Shown here in pieces: positions 43,472-52,642 of a DNA stretch of 64,000 nt (positions are counted from its first letter, which is position 1; each line of letters begins with the position of its first letter). A program made the position numbers and the translations under genes. The notes beneath the pieces were generated by a model, which did no database searches, had not been told where the DNA came from, and saw only the letters and a program-made list of their open reading frames with translations. Source of the DNA: Sphingopyxis italica. GTDB taxonomy: Bacteria; Pseudomonadota; Alphaproteobacteria; Sphingomonadales; Sphingomonadaceae. Where the stretch lies: NCBI RefSeq assembly GCF_011926545.1, contig NZ_JAATIT010000001.1, positions 591,969-655,968 on the forward strand. The letters run 5' to 3'.

Positions 43472-45139
43472 TCAGGCCTCGATGTCGCGCTTGTAGGTTT
43501 CCGGCAGGAACAGGATGCCGACCACCGCGGTCACCGCCGCGATCACGACCGCATACCAAAGTCCCTGATAGATATTACCCGTCGCCGCGACCATCGCGAA
43601 ACCGATCGTCGGCATGAAGCCGCCGATCCAGCCATTGCCGATATGATAGGGCAAGGATAGCGAGCTGTAGCGGATGCGCGCCGGGAACAGCTCGACGAGC
43701 AACGCCGCGAGCGGGCCATAGACCATCGTCGCGAGGATGCCGAAGATGCAGAGGATGCCGATGACCTTGAGCTTGTTCACCTCGGCCGGGTCGGCCTTGT
43801 CGGGATAGCCCGCGGCATCGAGCCCTGCTTTCGCCGCGGCGCCGAACGCGGCGACCGCCGCGCGGCGCGCCGCGGCGTCCAGCCCCGCCGGATCTGGCAC
43901 CGCGATCGTCCGCTCGCCGATGCGCACCGACGCGGTGGTCCCCGCCGGCGCCTCGACATTGGCGTAGTTGACGCCATTCTTCGCGAGATAGGATTTGGCG
44001 ATGTCGCAGCTCGTCCGGTCGAACGTGTTTTTCCCGATCGGATCGAACTGGAACGAACATTCGCCGCCGTGCGCGATCACCCGCACCGGGGCGCGCTCGA
44101 CCGCCGCCGCCATCGCCGGGTTCGCCGCCGCGACCAGCGCCTTGTAGGCCGGGAAATAGACGAAGATCGCGATGACGCACGCGGTCATCATAATCGGCTT
44201 GCGGCCGATCCTGTCGCTGAGCCAGCCGAAGAAGACGAAGCTCGGGATGATCAGCAAAAGCGCGGTGGCGACGAGGAAATTGGCGGTCGCGCCGTCGACC
44301 TTCGCGACCCGTTCGAGGTAGAAGAGCGGATAGAGATGCGCGGCGAAGCCGATCACCGCCTGCCCCGCGACCGCGCCGAACAGCGCGATCAGCACGATCT
44401 TCAGATTACGCCATTCGCCAAAGGCTTCCTTAAGCGGAGCCTTCGACGTCGCCCCCGCCGCCTTCATGCGCTGAAAGACCGGGCTCTCCTCGAGCTGGAG
44501 CCGGATCCACATCGTCACGCCGAGCAGCAGGATCGAGAAGATGAACGGAAGCCGCCAGCCCCATTCGTTGAAGGTCTCGGCATCCATGAAGGTGCGCAGG
44601 CCGACGACGAAGGAGGAGGCGAGGATGAGCCCGAGCATCGCCGTCGTCTGGATGAAGCTGGTATAGAAGCCGCGCTTTCCGGGCGGTGCATGTTCGGCGA
44701 TATAGACCGCCGCCCCGCCATATTCACCGCCGATCGCCAGCCCCTGGAGCAGCCGCAGGATCATCAGGATGATCGGCGCCGCGATGCCGATCGTGTCGTA
44801 GCCGGGCAGGAAACCGACCGCGAAGGTCGACAGCCCCATGATCGCCATGGTGACGAGGAAGGTGTTCTTGCGCCCGACGATGTCGCCGACGCGTCCGAAG
44901 ACGAGCGCCCCGAACGGGCGCACCGCGAAGCCCGCGGCAAAGGCCATCAGCGCGAGGATGAAGCCCGTGGTTTCGTTGACCCCGGCAAAGAAATGGTGCG
45001 ACAGCGCCGTGGCGAGCAGCCCGTAGAGGTAGAAATCATACCATTCGAACACCGTCCCCAGCGACGAGGCGGTGATGACCAGCGCCTCATTCTGCTTCTT
45101 TTCCCCGCCGGCCGGCAAGGCTTCCGCGTCGGTAGCCAT
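43472..45139 (-). CDS. MFS transporter, metabolite:H+ symporter type
   Basis: The start at 45139 (AGAAGGAAG upstream) gives 555 residues. It has 12 likely membrane helices with MHS-family signatures: SSLGTVFEWYDFYLYG, GRVGDIVGRKNTFLVTM, LLQGLAIGGEYGGAAVYIAE and GWLSDRIGRKPIMM. An extra loop of about 120 residues lies between helices around the ninth (ERAPVRVIAHGGECSFQFDP to GYPDKADPAEVNKLK). It has two Cys and probably faces the periplasm. The family imports organic acids and similar metabolites with protons. It follows the SDR gene by 67 bp and is probably in the same unit. Confidence 0.93.
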   Translation of the reverse strand: MATDAEALPAGGEKKQNEALVITASSLGTVFEWYDFYLYGLLATALSHHFFAGVNETTGFILALMAFAAGFAVRPFGALVFGRVGDIVGRKNTFLVTMAIMGLSTFAVGFLPGYDTIGIAAPIILMILRLLQGLAIGGEYGGAAVYIAEHAPPGKRGFYTSFIQTTAMLGLILASSFVVGLRTFMDAETFNEWGWRLPFIFSILLLGVTMWIRLQLEESPVFQRMKAAGATSKAPLKEAFGEWRNLKIVLIALFGAVAGQAVIGFAAHLYPLFYLERVAKVDGATANFLVATALLLIIPSFVFFGWLSDRIGRKPIMMTACVIAIFVYFPAYKALVAAANPAMAAAVERAPVRVIAHGGECSFQFDPIGKNTFDRTSCDIAKSYLAKNGVNYANVEAPAGTTASVRIGERTIAVPDPAGLDAAARRAAVAAFGAAAKAGLDAAGYPDKADPAEVNKLKVIGILCIFGILATMVYGPLAALLVELFPARIRYSSLSLPYHIGNGWIGGFMPTIGFAMVAATGNIYQGLWYAVVIAAVTAVVGILFLPETYKRDIEA

Positions 45140-45206
45140 CTTCCTTCTCCCATTTGTCCCGGCAGTCGCGGCGGGTCTTTTGGCCCGTCCGCGTGCGCCC
45201 CGGGGA

Positions 45207-46109
45207 TTATCCGTGCGCGGCGGTGATCGCCGGCGCGTCGAAACCGGCGCTCGCCAGTTCGCGCTCGGCTTGCGTGAAGCCATAGGCGGGGACGATCTCG
45301 CCGCCGCGATCCGACACGCGGTCCCATTCGGCGGCGACGCGCCCGGCCGCGCCCTCGCCCCGCCCCACATAAAGGCCTTCGGTCAGCGTCACATGCGCCG
45401 CGGCGAAATGCCCCGCCCCCGCGCACAGGATCGCGCGCGTCGGCGCATCGTCGCCGACGAGCGCGAGCAGCCCCGGGCTCACCGCGTCGGGCGCCAGATG
45501 CGCGAGCGCCGCCGCCGCCAGGACGCCGTCGGTCATTTGCGTCGCGGCGGTCGGCGCGAGGCAGTTGACGCGGACGTTGTATTTCTCGCCCTCTATGCCG
45601 AGCGTCTGCATCAGCCCGACGAGCGCCATCTTCGCCGCGCCGTAATTCGCCTGCCCGAAATTGCCGTAGAGGCCCGACGAAGAGGTCGTCATCACGATGC
45701 GGCCGAAACGGCGTTCGCGCATCTGGTCCCACACCGCCTTCGAACATACCGCGGCGCCCATCAGATGGACGTCGACGACGAGGCGGAAGTCGGCGAGGTC
45801 CATCTTGGCGAAGCTCCTGTCGCGCAGGATGCCGGCGTTGTTGATCAGGATATCGACGCCGCCCCAGGCGCTCGTCGCCGCATCGACCATCGCCGCGACC
45901 TCGGCCTCCTCGGTCACCGACGCGGCGACCGCCATCGCGACGCCGCCGGCGTTGGTGATCTCGGCCGCGACGCGCGCGGCGGCATCGCCGTCGCGATCGT
46001 TAACCACAACGCGCGCGCCGTGCCGCGCGAGCATCAGCGCATGCGAGCGGCCGAGCCCGCCGCCCGCGCCGGTCACGATCGCCACCCTGTCCTTCAGCTC
46101 GTTCGTCAT
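45207..46109 (-). CDS. SDR-family oxidoreductase, (3R)-hydroxyacyl-CoA dehydrogenase-like
   Basis: The start at 46109 gives 300 residues. It has the classical short-chain dehydrogenase features: VTGAGGGLGRSHALML for NAD(P) binding, NNAGILRDRSF, and the Ser-Tyr-Lys triad in TSSSGLYGNFGQANYGAAK. The NNAGILRDRSF block and the extended C-terminus are typical of the dehydrogenase part of the multifunctional beta-oxidation enzyme MFE-2. It therefore probably oxidises a 3-hydroxyacyl-CoA. Operator-like site B sits 26-44 bp upstream. The MFS gene follows. Confidence 0.9.
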   Translation of the reverse strand: MTNELKDRVAIVTGAGGGLGRSHALMLARHGARVVVNDRDGDAAARVAAEITNAGGVAMAVAASVTEEAEVAAMVDAATSAWGGVDILINNAGILRDRSFAKMDLADFRLVVDVHLMGAAVCSKAVWDQMRERRFGRIVMTTSSSGLYGNFGQANYGAAKMALVGLMQTLGIEGEKYNVRVNCLAPTAATQMTDGVLAAAALAHLAPDAVSPGLLALVGDDAPTRAILCAGAGHFAAAHVTLTEGLYVGRGEGAAGRVAAEWDRVSDRGGEIVPAYGFTQAERELASAGFDAPAITAAHG

Positions 46110-46134
46110 TTCGCTTCCCTTTGTTTGATCATAA

Positions 46135-46153
46135 CTCACTAGTGAGTGAATAT
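46135..46153 (-). promoter_or_regulatory. Operator-like site B
   Basis: The site contains the perfect 14-bp palindrome ACTCACTAGTGAGT (46134-46147), and on the minus strand reads ATATTCACTCACTAGTGAG. It matches site A (17/19). It lies between the SDR start and the end of the TetR gene. Confidence 0.65.
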
Positions 46154-46199
46154 TATTCATCGTGCGGGCGGCCGAATGCGCGCCGTCCCGCGAAGCCGT

Positions 46200-46910
46200 T
46201 TAGGTCCTGTCCTGTTTGCGCTGGTCGCAGATTTCCCGGAAACCCGCCGCCATGAAGCGCGCCATGCGCGCCTTGACGGCTTCATAATCGTCCGAGTGGC
46301 AAAGGCCGTGCGACAATTTGTCGATGCGCCCGGTACGCGCAAGCGTCAGCATCAGCGCGCCGGTAACGAAATGATAGCCCCAGAAAATATCGTCCTCGGC
46401 GGCGTCGGGCAGCGCCATTTTGAGTATTTCGATCAGGCGGAGCACGACGGGGTCGAAATATTTGTCCATGAACTCGGCGCCCTCGGGGCTGTTCGACGCC
46501 TGCGCGCCGAACGCGCCGTAATTCTTCCAGCCCTCGCCGCCCTGGATATAAAGGTCGAGGTCGGTGTCGAGAAAGGCGTGCAGCGCGCCTTCGACCGTCG
46601 GCTGGCCGCCCGCCGCGCGGTCATAGTCGTCGAGCGCCTGCATCCGCTTGTCGATGGTCACCACCGCGCGCCGCGCGAATACCGCGTCGAACAAGGTTCT
46701 TTTGTCGTCGAAATAATAGTTGAGCAGCGTGTGATGGACCCCGACCTGCTTCGCGACGTCCTTCAGCGTCACGCCGTGAAAGCCGTGCTTCGAAAACAGG
46801 AGTTCGGCGGTGTCGAGGATCTGCTCCATCATTTCGGCGCGCTGTTCCGCCTTCGACGGGCGCTTCACCGCACTCTTTGCCTTCGACGCCAAATTCCTGT
46901 CCTTCCGCAC
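46200..46910 (-). CDS. TetR/AcrR-family regulator of the ester-catabolic cluster
   Basis: The 236-residue protein has a basic N-terminal arm (KAKSAVKRPSKAEQR). The helix-turn-helix is VTLKDVAKQVGVHHTLLNYY, with the recognition helix in GVHHTLLNYYFDD. The C-terminal helical half (FWGYHFVTGALMLTLA) should bind the effector. It lies 38 bp after the acyl-CoA synthetase gene, at the end of the TonB-receptor transcription unit, and just upstream of operator-like site B. It is the natural candidate to bind sites A, B and C (inference). An acyl-CoA ligand would fit the context. Confidence 0.92.
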   Translation of the reverse strand: MRKDRNLASKAKSAVKRPSKAEQRAEMMEQILDTAELLFSKHGFHGVTLKDVAKQVGVHHTLLNYYFDDKRTLFDAVFARRAVVTIDKRMQALDDYDRAAGGQPTVEGALHAFLDTDLDLYIQGGEGWKNYGAFGAQASNSPEGAEFMDKYFDPVVLRLIEILKMALPDAAEDDIFWGYHFVTGALMLTLARTGRIDKLSHGLCHSDDYEAVKARMARFMAAGFREICDQRKQDRT

Positions 46911-46948
46911 TCATCCGTATTTCGTCATGCCGCCGCGACGCGACGGGC

Positions 46949-48538
46949 CTACACCTGTCCGTAATCGGCCCGCAATTGCATTTTGTCGATCTTGCCCGTC
47001 GGCGCGAGCGGCATCGCGTCGAGCCGCACGATCGCATCGGGAATCCACCAGGAGGCGACGCGTTCGCGCAGCGGCGCAAGCAGGTCGTCGTCGCTGACCG
47101 ACGCGTCGTTGGTCTCGACCAGCAGGATCGGCCGCTCGCCCCATTTGGGATCGCTGCGTCCGATCACCGCGGCGAGCGACACCTGCGGCAGCGCGCCGAC
47201 CAGCGCCTCGATCTCTGCGGGGTTGATCCATTCGCCGCCCGATTTGATCAAATCCTTCGACCGTCCGGTGATCGTCAGATTGCCAGCGCGGTCGAGCCGC
47301 GCGAGGTCGCCGGTGTCGAACCAGCCCTCGGCATCGGTCGCCGGCCTATCATGCCCGAAATAGCGTTCGACGACGCTCGGCCCGCGGACGCGCAGATGCC
47401 CCTCGGCACCGCGCTGTTCGGCGAGCGCGCGCCCTTCGGCGTCCGTCAGCAGCAGGTCGACGCCGATCGCGGGTTTTCCGGACACGCCGGCGGTGCGCCC
47501 CGGATCGCCCGGGACCGCCGCGGTGCCGAGCGGCGACAGCTCCGTCATGCCCCAGCTCGTCTGCACCTCCGCGCCCAGCCGCCGCTCGATCCGCTCCATC
47601 AGCGCCGGCGGCATCGGCGCGCCGCCGACGAGGATGCGCTCGAGCGTCGGCACCTCGCCCCCCTCGCGCTCGAGATGCTCGACCAGCCCCAGCCACACGG
47701 TCGGCACGCCGACTCCCGCGGTCACCCCCTCGCCGCGGATCAGCGCCGCCAGATGCGCGCCGTCGCTGTGGCGGCCCGGCAGCACGAGCTTGCCGCCCGC
47801 CGCGGGCACCGAAAAGGGCAGCCCCCAGGCATTGGCGTGGAACATCGGCACCACGGCGAGCACCGCGTCGCGCGCACGCACGCCCATCACATCGGCCTGC
47901 AACTGGCGCATCGTGTGGAGGTAACAGCCGCGATGGGTGTAGGTGACGCCCTTCGGCGCGCCGGTGGTGCCCGAGGTGAAGCAGAGCCCCGACGGGCTGT
48001 TCTCGTCGAACTCGCCCCAAGCGACGTCGGCGGGCGCCGCCGCGAGCGCGGGTTCGAGCGCGCCGACCGCGACGCGGCCATCCGCCTCGCCCGCATCGGT
48101 TTCGGTCGCGTCGAGCAGCAATATCCGCCGCACGGTGCCGACATTGCACGTCGCCGCTTCAGCGAGCGGCAGCAGGTCGGGGCTGACGAGCAATATGCCC
48201 GCTTCCGACTGCACGAGCATCGCGCCGATCTGCGCCGCGGTCAGCCGCGGGTTCAGCGTGTGGCACACCGCGCCCATGCCGATGATCCCGTACCAGCTTT
48301 CCAGATGGCCCTGCGTGTTCCACGCGAGCGTCGCGACGCGGTGCCCCGCGCGCACGCCCATCGCATGCAGCGCGCCCGACACCGCGCGCGCGCGTTCGTA
48401 AAGCGCGGCATAACCGATCCGCGCGATGCTTCCGTCCGCCCCGGCCGATACGGTTTCGGCATCAGGGTGCCATTTGGCGGCGTGGGAGAGGAATTTGTCG
48501 AGCGTCAGGCCATAGGATTGCATCGAACCGTCGATCAT
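46949..48538 (-). CDS. AMP-dependent acyl-CoA synthetase
   Basis: The 529-residue protein activates a carboxylic acid to its CoA thioester through an acyl-AMP. ANL-family motifs are complete: P-loop FTSGTTGAPKGVTYTH, VPMFHANAWGLPF, SWGMTELSPLG, GWFDTGDLARLD, the hinge GRSKDLIKSGGEWIN and the C-terminal lysine in PTGKIDKMQL. The sequence is closest to medium/long-chain fatty-acid type ligases. Its ATG overlaps the esterase stop (ATGA), so translation is coupled. It would activate the acid freed by the esterase. Confidence 0.95.
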   Translation of the reverse strand: MIDGSMQSYGLTLDKFLSHAAKWHPDAETVSAGADGSIARIGYAALYERARAVSGALHAMGVRAGHRVATLAWNTQGHLESWYGIIGMGAVCHTLNPRLTAAQIGAMLVQSEAGILLVSPDLLPLAEAATCNVGTVRRILLLDATETDAGEADGRVAVGALEPALAAAPADVAWGEFDENSPSGLCFTSGTTGAPKGVTYTHRGCYLHTMRQLQADVMGVRARDAVLAVVPMFHANAWGLPFSVPAAGGKLVLPGRHSDGAHLAALIRGEGVTAGVGVPTVWLGLVEHLEREGGEVPTLERILVGGAPMPPALMERIERRLGAEVQTSWGMTELSPLGTAAVPGDPGRTAGVSGKPAIGVDLLLTDAEGRALAEQRGAEGHLRVRGPSVVERYFGHDRPATDAEGWFDTGDLARLDRAGNLTITGRSKDLIKSGGEWINPAEIEALVGALPQVSLAAVIGRSDPKWGERPILLVETNDASVSDDDLLAPLRERVASWWIPDAIVRLDAMPLAPTGKIDKMQLRADYGQV

Positions 48539-50181
48539 TGGCACCCCGCGACCTTCGGCGGCAGCGGCGGCGAGATGACGCCGATGTTCCAGTTCCACGG
48601 AATGTCGCCCGCCGCGCGGCGGCGGCACATCACCGCCTCGTGCAGCGCCGCGGTGCCGCGGAGCAAATGGTGCCCGGCCTTCGGCGCCTCGGCGATGTGC
48701 AGGAAACCCGCATCGTCGGAATAGTCGGGCCAGTCGGGCTGGCCCTGCGCCTGCGGCCGGCCGCTGCGCGCGAAACTCGCCCAATAATCGCCCATCGCGT
48801 CGGCCAGCTTGCGCTCGGTCAGGTCGTCGGGGATTTTCGGCCACAGCGGCGGCGTCTTGCCCGCGGTGCCGAAAATATAGGGCAGTTCGGCGGCGTGGAA
48901 GGCGTGGAGCTTCCATTCATCGGTCGCCGGATAGCCATGGTCGAAATAATAGAGATAGGCGCCCTGCCCCAGCGCCGCCTGGTTCGAGACCAGCCGTTCG
49001 GATGTCCAGCCGTACATCGCGTCGCGCGTCGCCGCGAGCATGCTTTCCTCGATAGTCTTCGCCGGATAGCGCGCAAGGAAGGCATCGGCGAACTCGCCGT
49101 AATTGGTGCGGATCGCGGCTTCATAGGCGGCGGCATCGGCGGGTGGCTTGGGCAACAGAAAGCGCAGCGAACGGATTTCGCCGGCGTTGAAGCCCGCTAG
49201 GATCGGCACCGGCGCCTGTTCATTGCGGTCGAAGCTGTCGACGAGCTGGCGCGGCACGGTCTTGCCGTCGACGACGGGGAACGGGAAATAGCCCGTCGCC
49301 GGCGCCTTTTCGGCGATCTCCTTTGCGGACATCGCGCGCAGCGCCGCAAGGTCGGCGGCGCCGAGCTTCGCGGCGAGGTCGGTGCCCTGCGCCTCGGCCG
49401 GAACCATGCCGTTGAGCGGCTCGCGCAGCCCCGGTGCCGAGACCATATAGGCGCTCTGCGCGACCGCCTTGTGGAACAGCCCGCGCGCCGCGGGCGCGGT
49501 CATCAGATACATGACACTGAGCGCGCCCGCCGACTCGCCCGCGATCGTCACATTGCCCGCGCTGCCGCCGAAAGCGCCGATGTTGCGTTTGACCCATTGA
49601 AGTGCCGCGATCTGGTCGAGCAGCCCGTAATTGCCCGACACGCCGTCCGTCGACTCCGCGCTCAGCCCCGGATGCGCGAGCCAGCCGAGCGCGCCCAGCC
49701 GGTAGTTGATCGACACGACGACGATGCCGCGCTCGGCGAGCGCGCTGCCGTCGTAGATCGGATCGCCGCCCGATCCGCCGGTCAGCGCGCCGCCATGGAT
49801 CCACACGAAGACCGGCGCATTCTTCGCGTCCTGCGGCGTCCAGATGTTGAGCGACAGGCAGTCCTCGCTCATCGCCGGCAGGTCCCAGGCATAGATGCTC
49901 GGGCCGCGCGGTCCGGGCTGCATGCACGCCGGACCGAAGCGGGTCGCGTCGCGCGCGCCGTCCCAGCCCGTCGCGGGCTGCGGCGGCGCCCAGCGCAGCT
50001 TGCCGACCGGCGGCGCGGCATAGGGAATGCCCTTGAAGGCGCGAATGCCCTTCGCCTCGCTGCCCTCGACCTGGCCCGCGGGCGCATCGACCACCGGCCC
50101 CGCCGCCGCTGCCGGCGCCGCGCAGAGGGCGGCGACGGCGAGCGCGACGTGCGACAGGCGGCGGATCATCGGACCGTTCAT
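48535..50181 (-). CDS. Secreted type-B carboxylesterase, paralogue 2
   Basis: The start at 50181 (a second Met is at 50169) gives 548 residues with a signal peptide (LSHVALAVAALCAAPAAAAG). The esterase domain has FKGIPYAAPPVGKLRW, EDCLSLNIW, WIHGGALTGGSGG, nucleophile Ser in TIAGESAGALSV, and FHAAELPYIFG. It is a close paralogue of the esterase at 40362. It starts 14 bp after the TonB receptor and overlaps the acyl-CoA synthetase gene by 4 bp. This links uptake, ester hydrolysis and CoA activation in one transcript. The ester substrate is unknown. Confidence 0.95.
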   Translation of the reverse strand: MNGPMIRRLSHVALAVAALCAAPAAAAGPVVDAPAGQVEGSEAKGIRAFKGIPYAAPPVGKLRWAPPQPATGWDGARDATRFGPACMQPGPRGPSIYAWDLPAMSEDCLSLNIWTPQDAKNAPVFVWIHGGALTGGSGGDPIYDGSALAERGIVVVSINYRLGALGWLAHPGLSAESTDGVSGNYGLLDQIAALQWVKRNIGAFGGSAGNVTIAGESAGALSVMYLMTAPAARGLFHKAVAQSAYMVSAPGLREPLNGMVPAEAQGTDLAAKLGAADLAALRAMSAKEIAEKAPATGYFPFPVVDGKTVPRQLVDSFDRNEQAPVPILAGFNAGEIRSLRFLLPKPPADAAAYEAAIRTNYGEFADAFLARYPAKTIEESMLAATRDAMYGWTSERLVSNQAALGQGAYLYYFDHGYPATDEWKLHAFHAAELPYIFGTAGKTPPLWPKIPDDLTERKLADAMGDYWASFARSGRPQAQGQPDWPDYSDDAGFLHIAEAPKAGHHLLRGTAALHEAVMCRRRAAGDIPWNWNIGVISPPLPPKVAGCQ

Positions 50182-50195
50182 CTCCCCGACCCCGA

Positions 50196-52472
50196 TCAGA
50201 AGCGATAATTGGCGCGGACGCCGATCGTCCGCGGACGCATGCGGGCGTAGCGGCCGTCGAGGAACGCCTCGGGATGGACATAGGTGATCTTGCTGTCGTC
50301 GAGGAGATTTTCGACATAGGCGCCGAGGTCGATCGCCCCCAGCTTCGCCCCGACGTAAAGGTTCACATTGGTCCACGCCTGGGTGAAGTCGTAGGTCGGC
50401 GCGACCGCATCGGGGTTGCCCGGCACATTGGGGAACTGGTTGGGGAACGAGCCCGCGTGCGACACATTGACCGCGGCATAGGCGGTGTCGCCGGCACCGA
50501 TCGGGAAATCGTAGCGCAGCGTCCCCGACCCCTGGAAATGCGGCGAGGCCAGGCGGGTGCCGAGCTCGGCGCCCGAAATCGCCGCCTCGCCCGGGGTCAG
50601 GTCGGTGACCTTGGCGCGATTGAACGAGCCGTTGAGCGCAAGGCTCAATCCCTGGACCGGCCGCGCGATGAACTCGAATTCGAGGCCATAGCTTTCGGCG
50701 CCGCCGATGTTGGTCGCGAACTGGATCGTGTCCGAGACGCGGTTCGCCTGAACCTGAATATCCTTCCAGTCGATATAATAGGCCGCGATATTGGCGACGA
50801 GATCGCCGTTCAGCCAGCGGCCCTTCAGCCCGACCTCGTAATTGGTGACGCTGTCCGATTTCGCGCCGTCGGGGATGACGATGTCATTCTCGTCGATCGT
50901 ACTGATCAGCCCGGCGCGCGCATTGACGACCGGCGTGCGAAAGCCCGTCGACACGGTGGCATAGGTGGTCAGGCTGTCGACCGGCTTCCACGACACGCTG
51001 GCCTTCCACGACAGGCGATCGTCCTTGACCTTCAGCCCCGCGGCGTAAGGAATCTCGGAGACCGTGACCGGGAAGTTCTGCAAACCCAGGATGGCGAGCG
51101 TCAGATAATTGCTGTTGTAACCGCCGCCGCGGGTGAAGCTCTGCACCTCGGTGCTGCCGTAGCGCAGCCCGCCGGTGACCCAGAAGCTGTCGCTGAATCG
51201 CCCCGTCACCTCACCGAAGCCCGCGATCTCCTGCTGGTCGGTATAGCTGTTGAACCGCTGATAATATTCGTCGGGCAGCCCGGTCAGATTATTCTCGGTC
51301 AGATATTCGAGGCTCGACCGATAGGCGAAATCGACCGTCCGCCTTTTGTCGTAATAAAAGAAGCCCGCGACCCATTCGATCGGTCCGTCGTGCCGCGACA
51401 CCAGCCGCGTTTCCTGAACGAACAGATCGTCATAGCCATAAGCGTCGAGCGCGAAGGGAAAGGCCTGCGCAAAGGTGCCCGCGAGGTCGACGTAGAAGGA
51501 GGCGTCATAGTCCGACAGCGTCGTCGAACTGATCAGCTCGGCGAAATCAAACTCGTAGTTGATCGTCAGATTATAATTGGTGAGCTTGCCCTGGAACAGA
51601 TCGGGGCGGTCCGAATTGCGCACGAATTTGCCGAGCTGCGGGTTGGTCAGCCCCGAATCGGCGGGCTTGCTGTTCTCGTACGACGCGAGCAGCTTGACCT
51701 TCATCCGGTCGCTCGGTTGCAGGAGCAGGATCGCGCGTCCGCCGAACGCCTCGAGGCTGTTCGCATCCTCGACGCCGGTGCCTATATTGTCGACCCAGCC
51801 ATCCTCGTTGCGATAATAGCCGGTGACGCGCAGCCCGATCTCGTCCTTCATGATCGGCAGATTGACCATCGCATTATAGCGTTGGCGCACCGAGCTCGAC
51901 CCGGTGAGGCCGAGGTCGACGCTCGCCGATGCTTCGAAATCGTCGAGATCGGGACTCTTCGTGATGATCCGCATCGCGCCCGCGAGCGAGTTCGACCCGA
52001 ACAGCGTGCCCTGCGGCCCGCGCAGGAATTCGACGCGCTCGACGTCGTAGAGATTGGGATCGAGGATCGTCGAATTGCCGTTCGCCGAGATCGGCAGCTC
52101 GTCGACATAGATGGCGACCGCGCTCTGCAGGCCGGCGCTATAACCGTTGGTGTTGATGCCGCGCGCGGTGAAATTGTTGAAATTCTGCGTCGGCCGGTTG
52201 ACGACGATACCCGGCGTATTCTGGGCGATGCCCTCGAACCCGACGATGCCGAGATCGTTGAGTTCTTCCTGCCCGAATGCCGTGACGCTGAGCGGCACGT
52301 CCTGCAAGCGAGCGGTGCGGCGCGTCGCGGTGACGATGATGTCGTTCTCGTCACGCTGCTGAGCCGATGCCGCTGTATCGGCGGGCGGCGCCTCGGCCTG
52401 TTGGGCCATGACGGCAACGGGCGACGCGAACAGCGCGGCCGCCGATGCGGACGCAAAAAGCTGAGCCTTCAT
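50196..52472 (-). CDS. TonB-dependent outer-membrane receptor of the ester-catabolic cluster
   Basis: The 758-residue protein has a signal peptide (about 1-23, ending SPVAVMAQ) and TonB-box-like NDIIVTATRR near 44-53. The plug has LQDVPLSVTAFG and EFLRGPQGTLFGSNSLAGAM. The barrel ends ...GVRANYRF with the terminal Phe. It is the first gene of a unit followed by esterase, acyl-CoA synthetase and TetR genes. A promoter overlapped by operator-like site C lies upstream. It probably imports the hydrophobic or bulky ester that the cluster degrades (inference). It is related to the receptor at 2809 only at family level. Confidence 0.95.
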   Translation of the reverse strand: MKAQLFASASAAALFASPVAVMAQQAEAPPADTAASAQQRDENDIIVTATRRTARLQDVPLSVTAFGQEELNDLGIVGFEGIAQNTPGIVVNRPTQNFNNFTARGINTNGYSAGLQSAVAIYVDELPISANGNSTILDPNLYDVERVEFLRGPQGTLFGSNSLAGAMRIITKSPDLDDFEASASVDLGLTGSSSVRQRYNAMVNLPIMKDEIGLRVTGYYRNEDGWVDNIGTGVEDANSLEAFGGRAILLLQPSDRMKVKLLASYENSKPADSGLTNPQLGKFVRNSDRPDLFQGKLTNYNLTINYEFDFAELISSTTLSDYDASFYVDLAGTFAQAFPFALDAYGYDDLFVQETRLVSRHDGPIEWVAGFFYYDKRRTVDFAYRSSLEYLTENNLTGLPDEYYQRFNSYTDQQEIAGFGEVTGRFSDSFWVTGGLRYGSTEVQSFTRGGGYNSNYLTLAILGLQNFPVTVSEIPYAAGLKVKDDRLSWKASVSWKPVDSLTTYATVSTGFRTPVVNARAGLISTIDENDIVIPDGAKSDSVTNYEVGLKGRWLNGDLVANIAAYYIDWKDIQVQANRVSDTIQFATNIGGAESYGLEFEFIARPVQGLSLALNGSFNRAKVTDLTPGEAAISGAELGTRLASPHFQGSGTLRYDFPIGAGDTAYAAVNVSHAGSFPNQFPNVPGNPDAVAPTYDFTQAWTNVNLYVGAKLGAIDLGAYVENLLDDSKITYVHPEAFLDGRYARMRPRTIGVRANYRF

Positions 52473-52521
52473 ATCAAACTCTCCCTCCCGTCAGCGGTCG
52501 TTGCCGCCGATCTGGGCTCAG

Positions 52522-52553
52522 CTTATCGGCAAGATTCTCACGCGAGTCAATAT
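52522..52553 (-). promoter_or_regulatory. Promoter with operator-like site C for the TonB receptor unit
   Basis: On the minus strand, TTGACT (52550-52545) and GATAAG (52527-52522), with a 17-bp spacer, form a good promoter. Site C (52535-52553) covers the -35 box and matches site A in 15 of 19 positions. A further dyad, TATTCAC-n10-GTGAATA, lies just upstream (about 52551-52574). Confidence 0.55.
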
Positions 52554-52642
52554 TCACTATCGTGTGTGTGAATAAAAAGAAGGTGGCGAGAAGAAACTTG
52601 CTATGAACATGAAATCTAACGGGAATTATAGCGCGATTCGGG

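Noticed and set aside
50274..52571. 765-codon open frame on the plus strand opposite the second TonB receptor
   Set aside because: The minus-strand frame has a signal peptide, TonB box, plug and barrel terminus. The plus frame is an Arg/Asp/Glu-rich shadow caused by high GC3.
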